A DNA stretch of 40,610 nt, taken from contig BFEA01000566.1 in assembly GCA_003427395.1 (NCBI GenBank), positions 714,745 through 755,354 of the forward strand, in the 5' to 3' direction. The notes beneath the pieces were generated by a model. The model worked only from the letters and a program-made list of their open reading frames with translations. It was not told the origin of the DNA and did no database searches. Below, in pieces: positions 19,401-23,865 of this stretch; position 1 is the first letter of the stretch; every line of letters begins with the position of its first letter. The translations under genes and the position numbers were made by a program. The stretch comes from Chara braunii (Eukaryota; Streptophyta; Charophyceae; Charales; Characeae).

Positions 19401-20496
19401 TGGGGCAACCTTTAGTCTAGTTATTATTCTAGCATTAACGACTGCAATGTGTACTTTCTGTTCAGTTGAAGATGGGAGTTATAGCGTTAATGGCCACAAT
19501 GTGTACGCTCTGCTCGGCCGAAGCCGGGAGCAATTAATGTACGTGGTTTTATCGGCCAAACCAACAGCAGTGTGCACAAGGCATTTCCATAAAAGCAAGA
19601 TAAGCCGAAGTCCGCCTCCAGTTAGTCCATATGGCATATCCTCTCCAATTTATTTCAAAGTTCAAACACTGACATCTTTATGGGTCTGAGTAGTTGTTTC
19701 CCCTCTTTGATCATCAATCCGAGTGGTTGTGTCGCCTCTTTCATCATCGATCTGATTCGTTGTTTCGCCTCTTATATCATATCCATCTGATTGGCTGTTT
19801 CCCCTCTTCCATCATCTTCCATCATCAATCCGAATGGTCCTATCATCCATCGGATTGGTTGTTTGCCCTCTTCTATCATTCATCAGATTGGTTGTTCGCC
19901 CTCTTCTATCATCCATCCGATTGGTTGTTTGCCCTCTTGTATCATCCATCCGATTGGTTGTTTGCCCTCTTGTATCATCCATCCGATTGGTTGTTTGCAC
20001 TCTTCTATCATCCATCTGATTGGTTGTTTGCCCTCTTCTATCATGAATGCGAGTGATTGTTTCCTCTCTTCCGTCATCGATCAAGAAGCGTCTACGTATT
20101 CCAGTCGTTGAAATGCAGACTTCTGTCATCCATCCGACTGGTCATCAATCCAAGTGGTGGTTTCTCCTCTTTCATCATTGATCAAAGGGGGCTTGTCGAT
20201 ATTGCATTCCTTGAAATGCCATAAAAAGTAAAGCTAGAATGTTTGGGTGATATGCGATAAGCGGCGCGTGTTATTTTATACCAGCTGATATAGCATGATG
20301 AGCCCACTTTACGCAAGCTCCAGAGGAAAGTGGAATAAGACTTGTTTCCCCTCTTCTTCTGGTGGTGTCTTCGTGTGTGTGCAGGCTTGGCAGGGGTACA
20401 GGTCAGATTGTTGCCAAGGACAAGGCAATCAAGTACACTCATCGCCAACTCCCAATTCCATCATCGGAAGCTGCTCCCAGTGAGAATGGGGTATAA
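969..20496 (+). CDS. P5CS: Delta-1-pyrroline-5-carboxylate synthase, C-terminal reductase half (15 exons, 5' partial)
   Basis: P5CS makes glutamate-5-semialdehyde from glutamate with ATP and NADPH, the committed step of proline synthesis. Exons: 969-1055, 2312-2377, 4264-4362, 5735-5812, 7111-7200, 7881-7967, 9975-10061, 10792-10888, 12801-12904, 13340-13415, 14718-14868, 15965-16033, 17378-17444, 18894-18964, 20385-20496. All introns are GT-AG and phases join without a stop, giving 446 codons. The joined protein follows the gamma-glutamyl-phosphate reductase (ALDH-like) domain of plant P5CS from end to end: [10 protein letters not shown], the glycine-rich [35 protein letters not shown], the active-site cysteine in [29 protein letters not shown], and [14 protein letters not shown] near the end. 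The N-terminal glutamate-5-kinase domain is not in the window, so a stand-alone ProA homologue cannot be strictly excluded. Nothing in the exons suggests a pseudogene. Confidence 0.95.
1582..2225. repeat. Minisatellite in P5CS intron 1
   Basis: Irregular tandem array built on a TTGGGGACTATCCTGAACTG-like core of about 35 bp. Around 1810-2030 it forms a higher-order unit of about 76 bp, two or more copies of which are almost identical. It decays toward 2225. G-rich on the + strand. Confidence 0.9.
2312..2377 (+). CDS. P5CS: P5CS exon 2
   Basis: Encodes 22 residues, [20 protein letters not shown] then NE, matching the SSEDR..IL.DIADALEAN segment of plant P5CS. Acceptor CCTGTAG, donor GAG/GTATGT, phase 0. 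Confidence 0.92.
2378..3130. other. P5CS intron 2, unannotated part
   Basis: Unique-looking intron sequence. No exon, RNA gene, inverted repeat or coding similarity was recognised. Open frames here are short and show no known motif. Confidence 0.5.
3131..3542. repeat. Tandem repeat, 180-bp period
   Basis: A block starting TACAAGTTTTACCCTACTGA occurs at 3170 and again at 3350 (offset 180). Neighbouring parts, such as GCGCATCAGTAAGGTAA and GTCTGTAGCTGAATAGTG, recur at the same spacing. About 2.2 copies, a few percent diverged, in P5CS intron 2. Confidence 0.85.
3640..3810. repeat. Degenerate interstitial telomere-like repeats
   Basis: Several GGGTTTAGGG / GGGTTAAGGG stretches (near 3661-3702) and GAGGGTTTAGGGTTTA at 3796-3810. 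They resemble the plant TTTAGGG telomere unit but are imperfect and interrupted. Confidence 0.45.
4264..4362 (+). CDS. P5CS: P5CS exon 3
   Basis: Encodes 33 residues beginning [18 protein letters not shown] and ending LKLKAGR. This matches the N-terminal helical part of the reductase (family pattern I..EN..D...A...G). Acceptor GATGCAG, donor CGG/GTAGGT, phase 0. Confidence 0.92.
4533..4735 (+). repeat. SINE-like element with TCCGGAC-rich body
   Basis: The head GGATGTCTTCAGCATGCACC is followed by a B-box-like GGGTTCGATTCCC at 4587-4599. The body at 4636-4710 is made almost entirely of overlapping GTCCGGAC / GGTCCGGA words, and a poly(A) run follows at 4714-4730. A partial head copy (CATGATGTCGTCAGCATCAA) lies at 5374-5415. 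Confidence 0.5.
5034..5180 (-). repeat. Inverted TCCGGAC-rich element
   Basis: A second block dense in TCCGGA words, preceded on the + strand by a T-rich tract (4998-5032). It therefore reads body then poly(A) on the minus strand, opposite to the element at 4533-4735. The two could pair as an inverted repeat in intron 3 RNA. Confidence 0.5.
5735..5812 (+). CDS. P5CS: P5CS exon 4
   Basis: Encodes 26 residues, [20 protein letters not shown] then IISRTE, matching the family segment I..LA..VR..A.MEDPIGR....TE. Acceptor TTGCCAG, donor GAG/GTAAGC, phase 0. Confidence 0.93.
6273..6329. repeat. (CA)n microsatellite, intron 4
   Basis: Uninterrupted CA dinucleotide run, continued imperfectly on both sides. 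Confidence 0.97.
6573..6734. repeat. GTGCGC-rich block, poly(A) and (GA)n
   Basis: Bases 6573-6672 are dense in GTGCGC / AGTGCGC words. They are followed by A30 (6673-6702) and (GA)n (6711-6734). The order body, poly(A), microsatellite suggests a retroposed element on the + strand, with no recognised head. Confidence 0.5.
6897..6957 (-). repeat. tRNA-like SINE head (family with GTTCAGGTCTG)
   Basis: This segment matches 35585-35650 and 38462-38520 in order and orientation: a CAGGTCTG..(A/C)TCTC..CAGTT..GGGT..(C/A)CC pattern with A- and B-box-like blocks on the minus strand. It is too degenerate to be a tRNA gene. Confidence 0.4.
7111..7200 (+). CDS. P5CS: P5CS exon 5
   Basis: Encodes 30 residues with [20 protein letters not shown] followed by [10 protein letters not shown]. 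The TSPLGVL.I.FESRPD core belongs to the nucleotide-binding part of gamma-glutamyl-phosphate reductases and is almost invariant. Acceptor CTTGCAG, donor CAG/GTAAAA, phase 0. Confidence 0.96.
7475..7638. repeat. Perfect tandem duplication, 2 x 82 bp
   Basis: Copies 7475-7556 and 7557-7638 are identical by eye. They are followed by three 11-bp ACGAATCTATA-like units to about 7672. Located in P5CS intron 5. Confidence 0.95.
7881..7967 (+). CDS. P5CS: P5CS exon 6
   Basis: Encodes 29 residues: [20 protein letters not shown] then VKSNSILHK. The [12 protein letters not shown] segment is the conserved glycine-rich part of the NADPH-binding subdomain. Acceptor CCTTCAG, donor AAG/GTGCGT, phase 0. Confidence 0.96.
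8013..8196. mobile_element. MITE, family TTAAACCACTAGTACC (copy 1)
   Basis: Termini TTAAACCGCTAGTACCTTTG and GGCAAAGGTACTAGTGGTTTAA are inverted repeats. Inner sub-terminal repeats CAGGAGGCCG and CGGCCTCCTG also pair. It is close to the copy at 9270-9454, sharing GACGGCCGCCGATCAGATTTA. No coding capacity. Confidence 0.85.
8274..8400. mobile_element. MITE, family GGGCATACTCACAC (degenerate copy 2)
   Basis: The interior TGGACGTGATTGCAGTCA and CTGGCTGTAATTGCAGTCAG match the family. The right end GTACGCCC is followed by TAA. The left end is poorly preserved (GGGCACC at 8274). Confidence 0.5.
8558..8604 (-). pseudogene. Possible U6 snRNA 5'-end fragment
   Basis: The + strand reads GAATCGTACCAATTTCAACG and GATGTTCCGGAGGACT, resembling the complement of the first 40 bases of U6 and the better copy at 11571-11686. 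The rest of U6 is not convincingly present. Chance similarity is possible. Confidence 0.25.
8610..9175. other. P5CS intron 6, unannotated part
   Basis: T- and C-rich intron sequence. No recognisable gene, RNA or element. A short direct duplication of TTTACGGATCCGTAC follows at about 9178 and 9246. Confidence 0.4.
9270..9454. mobile_element. MITE, family TTAAACCACTAGTACC (copy 2)
   Basis: Termini TTAAAGCACTAGTACC and GGTACTAGTGGTTTAA, and an interior like the copy at 8013-8196, including GGCCTCCGACCTTTCAGGAG and GACGGCCGCCGATCAGATTT. Same length class (about 185 bp). Confidence 0.85.
9460..9565 (-). repeat. tRNA-like head with duplicated B-box segment
   Basis: CTTCTGCGTGCAAGCAGGGA occurs twice in tandem (from about 9458 and 9495). 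Each copy continues into TTC/CCG-AACCTGTGCC, a B-box-like element on the minus strand. Bases upstream on that strand (TCGTTAAGAGACC) could be an A-box. A third related piece, CTTCTGCGTGGAAGCAGGGA, lies near 9208. Confidence 0.4.
9975..10061 (+). CDS. P5CS: P5CS exon 7
   Basis: Encodes 29 residues, [20 protein letters not shown] followed by RDAISDLLQ, matching the family pattern VIT.A.P..VG..LIGLV.SRE.I.DLL. Acceptor GGTACAG, donor CAG/GTATCT, phase 0. Confidence 0.94.
10101..10320. repeat. Two tandem arrays in intron 7
   Basis: Bases 10101-10230 contain two diverged copies of a GGTCTAAAAGAAAGCTTC-bearing unit of about 54 bp. Bases 10231-10320 are three 30-bp copies of TAGGCGTAGAGCTGCTCTTC + TCTGCTTGTA with one or two changes each. 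Confidence 0.85.
10792..10888 (+). CDS. P5CS: P5CS exon 8
   Basis: Encodes [20 protein letters not shown] then [12 protein letters not shown], plus the first base of an Asp codon completed in exon 9. DLVIPRGSN and KIPVLGHA are signature blocks. Acceptor CATTGCAG, donor CTG/GTGAGA, phase 1. Confidence 0.95.
11396..11850. repeat. Dispersed direct duplication flanking a U6 pseudogene
   Basis: About 120 bp at 11396-11517 (GCCTAACTTAATATGTTGAA, TCTGGCAAGGGTGTG, TTCGATGAGATTTGTGACA) recurs at 11706-11830 with modest divergence, offset about 310. The right copy is the sequence immediately upstream of the U6 pseudogene on the minus strand. Confidence 0.8.
11571..11686 (-). pseudogene. U6: U6 spliceosomal snRNA pseudogene
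   Basis: The complement follows plant U6 across almost its full length: the 5' part with CCTTCGGGACATCCG and AATTGGAACC, an intact ACAGAGA box inside ATACAGAGAAGAT, then CATGGCC, ATGACAC-like sequence and TCGAGAAATGGTCC near the 3' end. It is probably non-functional. The catalytic AGC triad reads GGC, an 18-base segment is tandemly duplicated (11595-11612 and 11613-11630), and the usual terminal T-run after the 3' end is missing. It sits antisense in P5CS intron 8. A TGTGGGAT word at 11759-11766 resembles the plant snRNA upstream element, but its spacing is not verified. Confidence 0.85.
11885..12095. mobile_element. MITE, family GGGCGTCGCTCCACTACTCA (copy 1, internally duplicated)
   Basis: Termini TCCCTCGCTCCACTGCTCAC and GTGAGTAGTGGAGCGACGCC are inverted, with AAAG on both flanks. 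The interior block (ATGCACAAATG..ATCTTCCCATGTT..TAGCGGAAGAATCATTCTCA) is present twice in tandem, at about 11898-11986 and 11987-12070. Confidence 0.75.
12508..12672. mobile_element. MITE with 33-bp TIRs and TAA target duplication
   Basis: The left terminus GGGCCTCGCCACACCACTGT + CGAAACGAAAAAA is matched by its complement at the right end with one mismatch. TAA lies directly outside both ends (12505-12507, 12673-12675). The interior has a second inverted pair (GATGCATCCGTT / AACGGATGCATC). Length 165 bp, 3-bp TWA target site and no coding capacity all point to a PIF/Harbinger-type MITE. Confidence 0.92.
12801..12904 (+). CDS. P5CS: P5CS exon 9 (active-site cysteine)
   Basis: Completes the split Asp codon, then encodes 34 residues, [20 protein letters not shown] followed by [14 protein letters not shown]. 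The Cys of YPAACNA is the position expected to form the thiohemiacetal intermediate in this family. Acceptor CTCTGTAG, donor ATG/GTAAGT. Confidence 0.96.
12955..13080. repeat. C-rich low-complexity block, intron 9
   Basis: Pyrimidine-rich, CCACC/CTCC-rich stretch. It lacks in-frame continuity with exon 9 or 10, so it is read as intron. Confidence 0.5.
13340..13415 (+). CDS. P5CS: P5CS exon 10
   Basis: Encodes 25 residues, [20 protein letters not shown] then ALVAA, plus one base of a Gly codon. It continues the AME.LLVHKDL block. Acceptor TTTGCAG, donor CAG/GTTTGG, phase 1. Confidence 0.93.
13885..14137. mobile_element. MITE-like element with TCTTCCCCCGAACATAATG termini
   Basis: TCTTCCCCCGAACATAATG at 13899-13917 is repeated as its exact complement at 14100-14118. 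The outer flanks CTAGTAG are also shared. The interior carries three ATGCGTTGTATTCGAAT-like words. A related TCTTCCCCTGAACATAATAC occurs in the 416-bp duplication near 27757. Confidence 0.7.
14253..14465. mobile_element. MITE, family GGGCATACTCACAC (copy 3), with nested palindromic insert
   Basis: The left end CGGCGTACTCACACTAGGAC and interior GATGTAATTGCAGTCAGATA match the family; the right end is GTGTGAGTCTGTCC. Inside lies a second inverted-repeat element at 14352-14441: GCCCGAATCGAACGCCTGGT near the left and GACCAGGCGTTCTATTTGGG at the right. This looks like a MITE inside a MITE in P5CS intron 10. Confidence 0.6.
14718..14868 (+). CDS. P5CS: P5CS exon 11
   Basis: Finishes the Gly codon and encodes 49 residues from [15 protein letters not shown] to [10 protein letters not shown], plus two bases of a Ser codon. 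It contains the conserved EY....CTVE.V.DV..AI.HIH block. The acceptor GATAAAAG has a poor pyrimidine tract, being purine-rich just upstream. The donor GGGAG/GTACGA is followed by two tandem near-copies of itself at 14984 and 15097. Confidence 0.93.
14855..15126 (+). repeat. Tandem triplication of exon 11 donor splice site
   Basis: The exon 11 end and donor (TCCATGAATTTGGGAG/GTACGATG, GT at 14869) recur as TCCGTGAATTGGGAG/GTATGATG (GT at 14984) and TCCGTGAATTTGGGAG/GTACGATG (GT at 15097). The periods are 115 and 113 bp. Each unit also contains the left half of a GTCGCTCCACTGCTCAAA MITE. The last unit runs into a complete MITE at 15127-15250. Confidence 0.88.
15127..15250. mobile_element. MITE, family GGGCGTCGCTCCACTACTCA (copy 2, full length)
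   Basis: Left end GGGTGTCGCTCCGCTACTCA and right end TGAGTAGTGGAGTGAGGCCC are inverted. The interior ATGAGAATGAATCTTCCGCT and AGAACATGGGGAGAT is the complement of the block in the 11885-12095 copy. It is probably the parent of the truncated left halves at 14897 and 15015. Confidence 0.85.
15965..16033 (+). CDS. P5CS: P5CS exon 12
   Basis: Completes a split Ser codon and encodes [20 protein letters not shown] then LD, plus two bases. AHTD.IVTE is a strongly conserved reductase block. Acceptor TTTTGCAG, donor ACAG/GTTAAC, phase 2. Confidence 0.95.
16099..16560. repeat. Compound (TG)n(AG)n(AAG)n tandem array
   Basis: Three units, each a (TG)n run, (AG)n, usually (AAG)n, then a unique block starting TTGTTAGGAAGGCTCCTT and ending near CTCCTGTTAGAACT (16197, 16340 and 16484). 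The third unit has diverged. The array lies in P5CS intron 12 and contains the assembly gap. Confidence 0.93.
16403..16422. other. Assembly gap (20 N)
   Basis: Twenty undetermined bases between two units of the compound microsatellite array. The real length may differ, because 20 N can be a nominal filler. Confidence 0.98.
16964..17060. mobile_element. Truncated MITE, GGGCGTCGCTCC family
   Basis: GGGCCTATCTCCACTACGCA, ATGCACAAAAGACAAAATAT and ATCTTCCCATGTTCTAGGGA with AGATTCATTC correspond in order to the copies at 11885 and 39292. The inverted right end is missing. Confidence 0.6.
17229..17306 (-). repeat. Poly(A)-tailed repeat, CCACCAATAGATGGAGC family (minus copy)
   Basis: The complement reads CTCCCCACCAATAGGAGGAG, CCCCGGGAATG and GTGGTGTCTGCTCTTATCA, matching the 3' parts of the copies at 32525, 34755 and 36990. 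On the + strand it is preceded by T-runs (17197-17216), which form its poly(A) tail on the minus strand. Confidence 0.75.
17378..17444 (+). CDS. P5CS: P5CS exon 13
   Basis: Completes Ser and encodes 22 residues, [20 protein letters not shown] then AE. The block [17 protein letters not shown] is nearly invariant in P5CS. Acceptor TCGCCAG, donor GAG/GTAAGA, phase 0 at its 3' end. Confidence 0.96.
17582..17691. mobile_element. MITE with GGGCCTAGTTGCACCACTC termini
   Basis: The left end GGGCCTAGTTGCACCACTC is matched by GAGTGGTGCAACTAGGC at the right. The interior is itself nearly palindromic around GACAGCAGCGCTGTC. TAA precedes the left end. It abuts the next MITE directly. Confidence 0.85.
17692..17851. 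mobile_element. MITE, family TTAAACCACTAGTACC (copy 3)
   Basis: Termini TTAAACCACTAGTGCCTTTG and AAAGGCACTAATGGTTTAA pair. The interior has a further pair, CCCGGTCCC / GGAGACCGGG. It keeps the TIRs but the middle differs from copies 1 and 2. Confidence 0.85.
17860..18012. mobile_element. MITE, family TTAAACCACTAGTACC (copy 4)
   Basis: Termini TTAAAACCGCCAGTACACGA and GTATTGGTGGTTTAA are inverted. The interior is unlike the other copies and contains GGGGTCTGGGGCCATGGGAC. Only 8 bp separate it from copy 3. Confidence 0.7.
18170..18890. other. P5CS intron 13, remaining part
   Basis: Contains two diverged copies of a TTTCCCTCCCC..(T/C)TGTGGCTCC segment (about 18335 and 18400, near 70 bp apart) and a TTTAAACTTTAAAGTTTAAA palindromic run at 18490-18515. 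No gene recognised. Confidence 0.45.
18894..18964 (+). CDS. P5CS: P5CS exon 14
   Basis: Encodes 23 residues, [20 protein letters not shown] then TTR, plus two bases of the Trp codon finished in the last exon. This matches the family's [17 protein letters not shown] block. Acceptor GTTTGCAG, donor ATG/GTAAGT, phase 2. Confidence 0.96.
19690..20180. repeat. 33-bp minisatellite, P5CS intron 14
   Basis: About ten units of a 33-bp repeat, GATTGGTTGTTTGCCCTCTT + GTATCATCCATCC. They are best preserved at 19850-20045 and diverged at both ends. The period is a multiple of three and stop-free, so it produces long artificial open frames on both strands. Confidence 0.92.
20385..20496 (+). CDS. P5CS: P5CS terminal exon
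   Basis: Completes Trp, then encodes 36 residues from [20 protein letters not shown] through [16 protein letters not shown] to TAA at 20494-20496. The G.GQ.V..D..I.YTH..LP block matches plant P5CS C-termini; the tail after LPIP is lineage-specific. Acceptor GTGTGCAG. Confidence 0.94.
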
Positions 20497-20523
20497 TGAA
20501 GGAAGGGGGAAAATAACAGAGAA

Positions 20524-20543
20524 TGGGGTGTAGATACACCCCA
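20524..20543 (+). terminator. Small hairpin in P5CS 3' UTR
   Basis: Eight-bp perfect arms TGGGGTGT and ACACCCCA around a 4-base loop, 27 bases after the P5CS stop codon. It would fold in the 3' UTR. No canonical AATAAA is seen close by, so the poly(A) site is undefined and a role in 3'-end formation is only a guess. Confidence 0.25.
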
Positions 20544-20980
20544 TGCTGAAACCGAAGGGACGGCAGTTGGCAGTGGCCTCCCTGGTCACAATCATTTATT
20601 CACGTGTGTCATCCCACTGTTGCGCCTTCGCTAAGCGTCTCTAGCTATGGTGTCTCGTCACGTCTCCAGCTATTGTGCTGCCCAAATAGCTATCTCTTCG
20701 GCAGTTGCTTGGAATGTATGCACATATATTTCCTTGACGGCTTGATTCGGTACTCTTCCCCCCCCTCCTCGCCCTTCGTCTAGCCACTGTGTCTCCTCGC
20801 AAAGAGCATGTTTGATGACCTCAGTCTGGTTCTGCTCGTCTTCTGCACCTGGCCTCCTTCTGCGCTCAAGGGGCAACCATCTGGAAGTATGGGACCACGC
20901 TTTCCCACTAAGGCCAGTATACGATATGATACCTTGCTGGCATGCGGGTAACTCGCCCACTCATCGGGATGTCAGGGTCT
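20544..20980. other. Intergenic, possible inner 5' part of a minus-strand LTR element
   Basis: No recognisable gene. On the minus strand a 96-codon open frame (20960-20670) carries the stretch AEDEQNQTEVIKHALCEETQ, but no known motif was seen. Its position just after the LTR/PBS-like junction at 20987-21003 would suit retroelement leader or gag sequence. Confidence 0.25.
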
Positions 20981-20986
20981 CTCGCC

Positions 20987-21003
20987 CTCTTACGATACCA
21001 ATT
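20987..21003 (-). other. Possible Copia-type LTR end and tRNA-Met primer-binding site
   Basis: The minus strand reads GCTAACA, a 2-base spacer, then TGGTATCGTAAGAG. Plant Copia LTRs typically end TAACA/CAACA followed by TGGTATCAGAGC, the complement of initiator tRNA-Met. The first seven PBS bases agree and the rest only partly. No second LTR was identified. Confidence 0.35.
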
Positions 21004-21077
21004 GTTAGCTATTAGCTTGTTGTGGAATTTCTAGCGTTCTTCAGCTCACATAGGGGAAAATGGAAATGGATAAGAAG

Positions 21078-21201
21078 TTAAACCACCTGTACCGACCGTG
21101 TTTTCGTACCCTCCCGGATTGAATGAATATGGACGCGACGGGCAGACCGGTTCTGCTACCGCGTTAACGGCTGTAACAACCAGTAGGTACTGGTGGTTTA
21201 A
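21078..21201. mobile_element. MITE, family TTAAACCACTAGTACC (copy 5)
   Basis: Termini TTAAACCACCTGTACCGACC and AGGTACTGGTGGTTTAA are inverted over about 16 bp. The interior is GC-rich and unrelated to the other copies. Confidence 0.75.
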
Positions 21202-21664
21202 GAGTAGATTGATGACATGAAAAGAGGATCTTGTCGAGGCTGCCAACACGTCGACCCCTTTCTGCTCTCGACAAGTGGTTGCACACTCGCATTCGGAGTG
21301 TTTTCGCCGCATGACTGCGGCCCTGATTGTTGATGTTAACTGCTTCCATGTAGGGATGGGTAGGATAATTTGCTGGAGGGATTCTTTGGTGGTGATCTTT
21401 TGGTGGAGTTTTTTTTTTTGAGTTTTACCCGTTGGCAGGTGTTTGACGTCCATCCATTGATGCGCCTGCGCGGCGCAGAACTCAGAGGAGATGAGTTCGC
21501 CAAGGCTTGTGTTGGGACTCGGTTGTTGCCCTTGTGCATCGCTGCAACATGAAGTTATTTTTTCTTCTTCTTTGTACGCATGAAGTTTTCCTGCCGATAC
21601 TTGAAACAGCTGGCTGGAGGTCCCCGTGGCAGTTCCCCTGGTCCTTTTCGGGACTCCACATCGT

Positions 21665-21815
21665 TTCCCGGTTTGAAGGGACCGATTGACCCCCTCATTT
21701 TGGAGTTTTGAGGGGCCGATTCACCCATCATTTTGCGGTTGCTAGGGGGATTAATTAACCCATTGTTGTGTGGTTGGGAGGTGTCAGTTATCCCATCATT
21801 TTGCAGTTATTCTTG
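21665..21815. repeat. Imperfect tandem repeat, about 45-bp period
   Basis: Repeats of GACCGATTGACCCCCTCATT, GGCCGATTCACCCATCATTT and AGTTATCCCATCATTTTGCA, each followed by a TTTTG(C/G)AGTT(T/G) block. Four diverged copies. The area around it (21205-22095) has no recognisable gene. Confidence 0.6.
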
Positions 21816-22174
21816 ATGCAAGGATTAGCGCAGTCTGGAGGCGATCTCGCCAATGAGAGGCGGAGGGGTCCGGAACCCTTTTGCAAGCGATTCACAAACG
21901 AGGACGCTTGTCGGCCAAAGGGAGGAAGATGCAGCCTGCTGCGAAAGTGGCATTGCTTTTTTTTGTCCCATTTCAGTTTCCTTTCCCTTTCCTTTCAGTT
22001 CCCGCTCCTTTTTTGTCTGCTGTTTGTTTATTTCCCAACTTTTGTCGTATTTAGCACTGTTGGTAAGAGAAGAGAGAGATCGTGTGCGTCTCCAGTGGAT
22101 TGCAACACAGCTTTATTAACCGGAGATTGAGGTTTCGTGAAGACTTGTAGCTGTGTGCACGAGAAGTCGCAAAG

Positions 22175-22600
22175 GGATGTGGACCAGCAGCTGGACCAGG
22201 AACAGAGTGTATACAAGAATATTGCACTTGGTAGGTGGTCTACACCAGATGCAGTAGTAGATGCACCAATGTGGAGTTGTAGCTGGATCAGGACTACTGG
22301 TAGTTGCTGATGGACCAACCAGGAGGTGTGGGTGGACCAACTAGGAGTTGTGACTGGACCTGGACTTACCGGCTGGACCAGCTGGACCAGCTAGGCCTTG
22401 TGGCTGGACCAGCTAGTGGAGCAGGGACTGGAGAATCCACAACTTGTGCCCAAGTGGCTGGGAGTTGTGGATGGACCAGGAATAGAGGCTGGACCAATTT
22501 CTGGGGTTGGACCAAACGATATGACAGCAGTAGGGAATTGTGTGATGGAATCGAGTGGTCCTGGTCTTGTGGGCGGGCCAGATGCGGTGGGGATGGCTTT
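22175..22600. repeat. GCTGGACCAG-rich degenerate repeat
   Basis: Many TGGACCA / CTGGACCAG words at irregular spacing. Translated frames are monotonous (Trp-Thr-Gly or Gln-Leu-Asp) and show no domain, so it is treated as a degenerate minisatellite. Confidence 0.6.
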
Positions 22601-22845
22601 TCTCCACCTCTGGGTGAGCTGCAGAAGACACGTTCTTCTTTGTAGATAGGTGAGAGATTCTTTAAGGACATTGATTCTAACAACAATTCGGCGATTGCGA
22701 TTTGGAGTTTAGTAACCGTAGTGATCTGTTCAGTTATTTGTTTGACATTGCTGTCCCCCCCCCCCTTTTTACTTGCGAGTTTAAGTTTTCTGTTTGACAC
22801 AATTATGTTTGTTTGTTTGGTGTGTTTCAGCAGGTTTGGATTGAT

Positions 22846-23147
22846 TTTTATTATTATTATTATTATTATTTTTTTGGAAAGCTATGTTCTTCTCTCAATT
22901 TCGCCTCACGCTACCTACCTACCACTACTCCTAATTGTAGGCATACGGGGAACCCCATAGCAGCCAGAACTGTGTTCATGAGAGAACATGCGGGGGCTGC
23001 TCCCTACCTCCAGGTGGGCGATACCGGCTAGGGGACAGCCGGTAGCATCACGGACCATGCCAACAGAACCAATCCCTGTGCCTCCCCTCAGGTCCCCTCC
23101 CCTACGAACATCAGCAGACTCTCCTCGATGCCGATCGGGATTTCTCT
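22846..23147 (-). repeat. tRNA-SINE family 1, 5'-truncated copy
   Basis: Bases 22893-23147 match 37995-38215 closely (ACTACCTACCTACCACTACT-like, GGCATACGGG, GGGGACAGCCGGTAGCA, GTGCCTCCCCTCAGG, CAGACTCTCCTCGATGCCGA). The element reads on the minus strand, with its tail as ATT/T-rich sequence at 22846-22872. The tRNA head present in the other copy is missing. Confidence 0.85.
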
Positions 23148-23174
23148 TTGACCCTCTTTTTGTTCTTTTCTTTG

Positions 23175-23176
<2 letters not shown>

Positions 23177-23225
<49 letters not shown>
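23177..23225. repeat. Poly-T tract, then (TTTG)n and (GTT)n
   Basis: 49 consecutive T, followed by TTTG units, GTT/GGT units and a GT-rich run to about 23310. Confidence 0.97.
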
Positions 23226-23226
<1 letters not shown>

Positions 23227-23314
23227 TTTGTTTGTTTGTTTGTTTGTTTGTTTGTTGTTGTTGTTTTTGGTGGTGGTGGTGATGTGTGTATGTGTGTGTG
23301 TGCGCACAACGCAT

Positions 23315-23809
23315 GGGGCAACTACTTGTCCGACCACTGAACCTCGTCATCCAAGTCAGTGAACCACGGTACCTAATCACTCGAATCCGCAAAGCACTGA
23401 GCCGAATCAGTCGAGCAATCCATAAGTGACCACATGTCAGCGTACGACTGAGGCCTGATCATTCATCGATTCCCTTCACGCACTGTTGCACGAGTACTAC
23501 CCTACACGTCGCTGCACCTAATCATTCAAGTCACTGGCGTTGATCTGATCACACATCACCATGGTCTTCTTTTCCTTTTCTTTATGTTTTGGTTGGTGGT
23601 GGCGATGGCCATTGTTCCTATCATTTGTGCCCTTTTAAGCAAACGATTGTGTGGGAAATGCAGACCTAATGTAATCACGCACTCCTGTCACTGACATGGC
23701 ATGAATGATTTGGTGGTCGGTCTTTTAAGTGAATGAACGTAATAGGGCAATTTGCAATGAAGGGAACAGAACGACATATTCAATTTAAAATTGTAAATTT
23801 TCACACTCG

Positions 23810-23812
<3 letters not shown>
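23315..23812. other. Intergenic, weak CACTGA/AATCA-type repeats
   Basis: Bases 23325-23550 contain many short irregular repeats (CACTGA, AATCA.TC.A, CCTAATCA). No gene or RNA recognised. Confidence 0.35.

Positions 23813-23862
<50 letters not shown>
23813..23862. repeat. (CA)n microsatellite
   Basis: Uninterrupted CA dinucleotide run. Confidence 0.97.

Positions 23863-23865
<3 letters not shown>

Noticed and set aside
19694-20129. 100-120 codon frames on both strands with an 11-residue repeat
   Set aside because: Explained by a 33-bp minisatellite free of stops; no start context, no domain, inside intron 14.
22304-22645. 113-codon Trp/Gly-rich protein
   Set aside because: Translation of a degenerate GCTGGACCAG repeat; all frames are monotonous.
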